From the NCBI RefSeq assembly GCF_032062135.1, contig NC_092859.1:85375844-85439843 (forward strand): a DNA stretch of 64,000 nt, written 5' to 3'. The first letter of the stretch is position 1, and each line of letters begins with the position of its first letter. Positions 58,801-64,000 of the stretch are shown in pieces. The translations under genes and the position numbers were made by a program. Under the pieces are notes generated by a model that did no database searches, was not told where the DNA came from, and saw only the letters and a list, made by a program, of their open reading frames with translations. The stretch is from Pyxicephalus adspersus (taxonomy: Eukaryota; Chordata; Amphibia; Anura; Pyxicephalidae).

Positions 58801-59186
58801 AAATCAAGGAGGACTTTTATTGCAGAATGGCAATGTCCGTTCACAATAAATACTTACCTGCCTGTTCTCAATATTCTTTTTAATATACTGAGCTCAGTGC
58901 AAGATGCCAGGATATGCCTGAATGAACACACGTGCATATGTAGGAGTTAGGTCATTCTGGCCTGGCCAATTAGTAATGTAGAAGTCCACTTTCAAAATGT
59001 TCAATCAGGCTGGGCTTATTGTAGAAAAGGGACAGGCAATGTTGCATCTGCAATAAACATACTTATAACTGTCTGATCGCTCCCCTCAACCATTAAAAAT
59101 CACTAAGCTGGAAACATACATCTCAGGAAGAGTTTAGTTCCACATTATTTTGACTTTAAGGTGTGACAATTTTTTTTTTTATAATA

Positions 59187-59352
59187 CAGTGTTCAAATTT
59201 TAATTTTTTTAAGCCGGGTGGGATGAAATTGTAGGCGGCTGGCAGCCCTTGTATTGTGACCCAACTCTTTAGTAACCACCTAAAAACAGCCAGGTGGTTA
59301 CTGAAAAGTTCTGGGTGGTGCGGCCGGCTAAAAGAGGCTGGGGAGAACACTA
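59187..59352 (-). mobile_element. hAT-type MITE, same family as 12657-12802
   Basis: Ends CAGTGTTCAAATTTTAA and CTGGGGAGAACACTA; the interior GTATTGTGACCCAACTC and CAGGTGGTTACTGAAAAGTT matches 34990-35141 and 12657-12802. Confidence 0.75.
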
Positions 59353-60719
59353 ATATTTTATACATTAGTCCTTTTCCTGGAGGCAGCGTTTCGCTGGTAG
59401 GAGGAAGGGATAATCACACTGCAGCCTTATGGCCAGTCTGAATATAGGCCAAATTTTTAAAGAGAAGGGTATTTTTACTATTTCAAGAGCACAAAATGTA
59501 AATGTAATATACAGAAAATGTACATGGCAGGCATTCTTTCTAATAGGTAAAGTTCCTGTAGGTGTAGTACATTTCCTGTCATTAAATTTAGCCCAACAAG
59601 AACAGGGATTGATAATGTGGAAAGCTCAAGTTTTCCATGAAATGCGATGTCAGTGACAGTACTGGGTTTTATAGAAACATCTCTTATTAGGAAGGCATGC
59701 TATAAGATTTTTCCTACAGCTTTCAGAAGACATAGGCATGTGCTGACAAAGGATTTGAGAGGACAGAAAAGTTAATAGAAGTTGTACGTCACTATTCCCA
59801 AATGCCCAGTCTGATCTCGCAAAAGAAAAGAGGCATTTAGTCATCCTAAGTGGAGATTCTTACATACAAAAGCATTATATTAGTTGCACATAATACATAT
59901 GTGAATATCAATTTTACCTTTAAGTACTGTCCTAATTTGTTTAGGGTATATGTGCCCAAGGCAGAATCCTATTAATTTCCATGTCATTCTTCTAAAATCC
60001 AAAATGTCAAAATGTTGACTTTCTGTGCTTCTAAAAAACACAATTTCCAGTATATCATGCTACTAAAATTAGATAGCATTTGCAACAAGCCCATCTTCTA
60101 AGTACATTTACTTTAAATGATACTGATGTTTTACAAAATACCCTCCCCCTCAAAAAAGTGCATGTAAAATGAGAATTGAGAATGTATAGTAACAAATATA
60201 CCTGCATTTTTAAATGATTAAAAACATGTTAGGACAACAACACAGCAGACACAGCCTGCAAGGTTAAATGAAGGTTCTCTCTAGGGTCTATTAATTTCAG
60301 ATTGTGGACCATGATACACTGTTAGGAGATGCTTATCTGGCCAGCGATCCCTTGTTGTGCGACAGTGCAGTATCAAACACCATTTATTCTGTCAAACAAT
60401 GTCACTTGCAGCAGCAATTAGAATTAAGATAATGTTTTTTTATCGGCAACCCAAGTGCACTGAGGCTGTGTGCACAGCTGAAAGGGGACTTTGGAGATAG
60501 ATTAGTTCCTGATTCAATCCTGCGCTGCCATAGGCTGCAAGGGCTTTCAAGTCTTTCTGCTAATAGCCCCAGTGCTAGTTGTAGCACTAAGTTGGGCTGA
60601 CTTGCTGCTACTGCGTGATTTCGTAAGATTTACTGTTGCTGACTGCTTTTGACTTGCTCTTGTCAGTGACACTGCTCTCTCCTGGTGTGCTTCCTATCTG
60701 TCTGCCTGCTTCTTTAAGT
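59353..60719 (-). other. GRIP1: GRIP1 intron DNA before the L2 fragment
   Basis: Mostly AT-rich. 60470-60719 is richer in CT and GC and may be part of another repeat that the L2 fragment entered, but I cannot name it. Confidence 0.5.
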
Positions 60720-61812
60720 TTCTTTCAATAGTAACTCCTCTTCGCCCACTCTCCTCCCTGTTGGTGTTCCCCAATGATCAGTCCTTGGACCAGTTCTCTT
60801 TTCTCTGTACACCTCCTCTCTCGGTAGTCTCATATCCTCCTTTGGCTTACAGTACCATCTCTATGCTGATTACACTTAATCTATCTGTCCACCCCTGACC
60901 TGTCTCCCTCAGTCCTGGATAAGGTCTCATGCTGCCTGTCAGCCATCTCATCATGGATGTCTGACTGATTTTCGAAGCTCAACCTGGATAAAACAGAACA
61001 CATTCTCTTGGTGTCACCTTTGACTCTGCCCTCTCATTTACCCCCCATATTCAGAACATTTCCAGGTCCTGTCACTTTCACCTACACAACATCTCCAAAA
61101 TCCGCCCCTACCTGTCCCGAGACCATCAAACTCCTTGTACATGCTTTTATCATCTCTCGTCTGGACTACTGTAACATCCTCCTCTCTGGTATTCCACTAA
61201 CCCGACTCTCTCCTCTACAATCTATTATGAATGCTGCAGCCCGATTCATCCATCCTTCCCACCGCTCCTCTTCCGCTGCATCTCTTTGCAAATCCCTACA
61301 CTGGCTTCCATTTCACCTTAGAATCAAATTCAAGCTCCTGTGCCTTGCCCTCAAATCCCTACACAGTTACTGTGCCACTTACATTTCTTACCTGGTAAAA
61401 AAAAGTACTCCCCCAGCCGCTCTCTCCGCTCCTCCAATGACCTACTAATGACCTCCTCACTCATAACCACATCACACACATGGATACAAGACTTCTCTAG
61501 AGCTGCCCAACTCTCTGGAATGGTTTTCCTCGTCTTATTCGGCTTGCTCCTACTTTCTGCTCATTTAAAAGAGCACTCAAAACCTATTTTTTCAAACTTG
61601 CCTACCCATCTTCTTCTGCCTTTCTGCCTAAATATCTCCCATCCTATTGTGTGTAAATTCCCCCACCTACTAGATTGTAAGCTCTTCAGGGCAGGGTCCT
61701 CTCCTCCTGTATCACTGTCTGTATTAGTCTGTCATTTGCAACCCCTATTTAACGTACAGTGCTGCGTAGAATGTTGGCGCTATATAAATCCTGTTTATCA
61801 TTAAAAAATAAT
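60720..61812 (+). mobile_element. L2-clade LINE, 5'-truncated, RT C-terminal part and 3' end
   Basis: Frames broken by stops and shifts give reverse transcriptase pieces: [18 protein letters not shown] in place of the catalytic YADDT, AISSWM, KIRPYLS, then the long block FIISRLDYCNILLSGIP, MNAAARFI and LHWLPFHLRIKFKLLCLALK, all typical of the L2/Rex1-type RT C-terminus. The 3' UTR ends GATTGTAAGCTCTTCAGGGC ... GGCGCTATATAAATCCTG and an AT-rich (TAA)-type tail. It is dead: the RT metal-binding Asp pair is altered and the frame is not continuous. Confidence 0.88.
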
Positions 61813-62634
61813 AATACCTCGTCTGGTGGACCGATAACCTGTGAATGACCTGGCTCTGTATTCCAGACTTGTCTCTGCTGGAATGTTGGTGCTGTATCAT
61901 CTGTGGGCTCCAGTCCTCTGTCAGTCCTTTGCCAGACACCAATCCTTGGACATAGAAATCCAGGGAGCAACTGTGTGCTGGGATGGTGCAACTAGTCTCC
62001 TAAGACTGAGCGAGGGCTTGCTATAGGCAAAGAGTGCATCGTTAGATTGGGCAACTGGTGTATGGCCAGTACTGTTGCTGGACCAGGGACTTACATTAGT
62101 ACTGTTGCTGGACCAGAGCCTTATACACGTTATTGCACCATTTCTTGTTAACAACATCCCCAAGCATCTAAACCAGCACACTGCAAGTACAGTACAAAAA
62201 CTTGAGATGTGTTGCACAAGGATGCGAAAAAAAGAGTTACATTTTTACTGATGTTTGCTGCATTTCAAGTCCTTTCAAATGAGAGCTGCAATAACACAAT
62301 GCTCATGGCCAGGGCTTGAAAATCTGACAATATCCAAGTAAATTATAGTTTGTGATGTATAGATGATCTTTCCTAAAGAAACAAATATATGCGCAACAGG
62401 TAGAAAGACACCAACTCAGAAAGAAAATATATGCTTTTCTAGAATGATTTATACAAACTTAATGATTAAGTTACAATAAAAAAGCTGTTTTTTTATAAAA
62501 AAAAAAAGTCCCATAGCATTTTTGTTGTGATATCAATTTAAGAATAGAGGATGCGGTACTGAATATTGGCCAGTTGTTAAAGCATATGTACAATATCCAA
62601 GTAACCTGTGCTTTCCTCTAGGCATACTCTATTA
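61813..62634 (-). other. GRIP1: GRIP1 intron DNA after the L2 fragment
   Basis: It includes a direct repeat, AGTACTGTTGCTGGACCAG, at 62068 and 62098. The segment 61820-62150 has the composition of an older repeat but I cannot place it. Confidence 0.5.
62068..62120 (+). repeat. 30-bp-period direct repeat, 2 copies
   Basis: AGTACTGTTGCTGGACCAG starts at 62068 and 62098. Confidence 0.8.
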
Positions 62635-62907
62635 CAGTGTTTCTCAACCTTTTTAACATGGGGGGACCCCTGAAATAGCTTTCAGGTCTTCAGGGAATCC
62701 TTACTATAGTCACTATATGCACAGCTTACAGTACTTTACTGTAGTGGCCGGTGGGAGAAATCCTTCATATTGCTTGCCAGTGGGAAGAATGTCACACTTA
62801 CAGATAGCTGAATAGATCATTGGTATCTGGTAAACTGACCTGAGAGTAACAAATTGCTCAGAAAACTCCTAGCAACCCCTGGAGGAACCCTAGGTCGAAA
62901 AACACTG
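62635..62907. mobile_element. hAT-type MITE with 8-bp target duplication
   Basis: Ends CAGTGTTTCTCAACCTTTT and GACCTAGG..CGAAAAACACTG-type right end are inverted copies at the terminal 8 bases (CAGTGTTT/AAACACTG with one spacer difference). Flanks CTCTATTA (62627-62634) and CTCTAATA (62908-62915) agree at 7 of 8 and fit the NTCTAGAN-like hAT target preference. Confidence 0.82.
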
Positions 62908-63919
62908 CTCTAATAGATTTTAATTTAAAAAAAGCAGAAAACCAAGTACAACACTCACATACTGCTAATACACATTACAGAAGCCTAATGGCTTTTGGTC
63001 ATTAAGTAAGGAACATAGTAAGGAGCCAGTCTGCAGAGCTGTGTGCATGCATCAGTGAAAGACATCAGTTCACCAACAGCTTGCAAACCCAGATCAAGGA
63101 GAATCCCTACTCAGTACTGAGGATAGAGCTGAAAAGAATACAACACTGCTTACATTTGGCAGCTTTAACAAAAATGAGTTTTGGCATTTACACATCAAAG
63201 TTACAGCACTGCAGGCAACCTAACAAAACAGAACACCACTAATAGTGGTCATTTCAAATCATCTGCTATTTATACTGTAGGAAAATATATTTTGGACTGT
63301 TCTTTTTCTAAACCTCAAACGATCACTTGATAACATTTGTTGGATAATGAGTTTAGAATGGATTGGAAGGGGACCTTTTAGGCATCATTTTTTGCTTTGT
63401 TTGTGATTAGCTCAGTGAGGAATATAGTAGTATAGGAGTATATAGTAACTGACACCAGGCTGCCTAATGATGTTAAGAAAAACATCTGTCCTAATTGCAT
63501 TTATTAAAATATGTACCTGTTCGGACTTACATACAAATTCAACTTAATGAATAAATGAATAAAAATACAGTCCCCATCTCTTATGTAACCCGGGGACTAC
63601 TTGTAGGCTAAAGTTAGCCCAGTTCATTTCAATTAATAATTTGTGGGTAACAGAAAAATGTATTCTTTCCTGATGACAATGTATGTAACGTATTCAGAAT
63701 TATTTCAACACAGCAGAATGGTGATGTATCAGAGATGAGTTCTTAAAAACACTTATCAAAAGAAAATACATTTATGGGATATGATGCTAATGTATAACAG
63801 TCTGTATAAAATGTTTCTAAAGCTGCATCTAGCATATGTAGTCAAGGTCTGGGCAACTCATTATAAAAAAAAAAAAATAAAAAAAAAAAAACTTTGTAGA
63901 GAGTTCACCAGACAAATTA
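62908..63919 (-). other. GRIP1: GRIP1 intron DNA near the right edge
   Basis: AT-rich sequence with an A-run near 63868; no exon or shared repeat was found. Confidence 0.6.
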
Positions 63920-64000
63920 TTATTATTATTAAACAGGATTTATATAGCGCCAACATATTACGCAGCGCTGTACATTAAATAGGGATTGCAAATGACAGAC
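63920..64000 (-). repeat. L2-clade LINE 3' tail copy, cut by window end
   Basis: (ATT)n, then AAACAGGATTTATATAGCGC, CAACATATTACGCAGCGCTG and TACATTAAATAGGGATTGCA. It continues past the window. Confidence 0.85.

Noticed and set aside
58455..58883. Proline- and arginine-rich open frames around the hAT elements
   Set aside because: They run through GC-rich transposon termini and hairpins on both strands and have no recognisable domain.
55084..64000. Search for GRIP1 PDZ1 and PDZ2 exons
   Set aside because: No GDR-type strand, carboxylate loop or matching splice phase was found on the - strand here; these exons must be outside the window.

Overview
The window is vertebrate nuclear DNA, most likely from a frog (Anura). 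Coding sequence is split into short exons with GT-AG borders, gene density is low, and the spacer is full of interspersed repeats. Repeats ending in the tail that reads GCGCTATATAAATCCTG, MITEs starting AACCTCCTGGGCGGT, and palindromic MITEs with TTAAAGCTCTCCAAG-type ends are types I associate from memory with ranoid frogs. The species call is therefore an inference.

Two convergent genes account for all the coding sequence I can support. On the + strand, HELB (DNA helicase B) runs from 3496 to 15056 in 14 exons. All junction phases agree and the model gives 1,048 residues with Walker A, Walker B, GD-RQLPS and TAVTRGR motifs. On the - strand, GRIP1 (glutamate receptor interacting protein 1) occupies 55083 down to 17499 as 17 exons. 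These encode PDZ3 to PDZ7 and the natural C-terminus; the exons for the N-terminus, PDZ1 and PDZ2 lie beyond 64000. The stop codons are 2.4 kb apart. HELB next to GRIP1 tail to tail is also the human arrangement on 12q14.3, so the synteny is old. HELB is a nuclear replication and repair helicase, while GRIP1 is a synaptic and epithelial scaffold; I see no functional link between them.

Layout: 1-3370 is upstream intergenic DNA with three LINE-tail repeats and one palindromic MITE. 3370-3495 is a CpG-rich HELB promoter region. 3496-15056 is HELB; intron 1 holds an eight-copy 31-bp minisatellite and a MITE nested in a LINE tail. 15057-17498 is the shared 3' UTR zone. 17499-55083 is GRIP1, whose introns contain an L1-like element with a perfect 16-bp target-site duplication, a 2.2-kb hAT-like element and several MITEs. 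55084-64000 is GRIP1 intron with three more hAT-type elements, an L2-clade LINE fragment and its tail repeat. Two assembly gaps lie at 6704-6914 and 52368-52800; neither breaks a supported exon.

I found no novel multi-gene system. The more interesting material is repeat biology: a MITE that abuts a HELB splice donor, a promoter-motif minisatellite, nested insertions, and a MITE-derived poly-G run.
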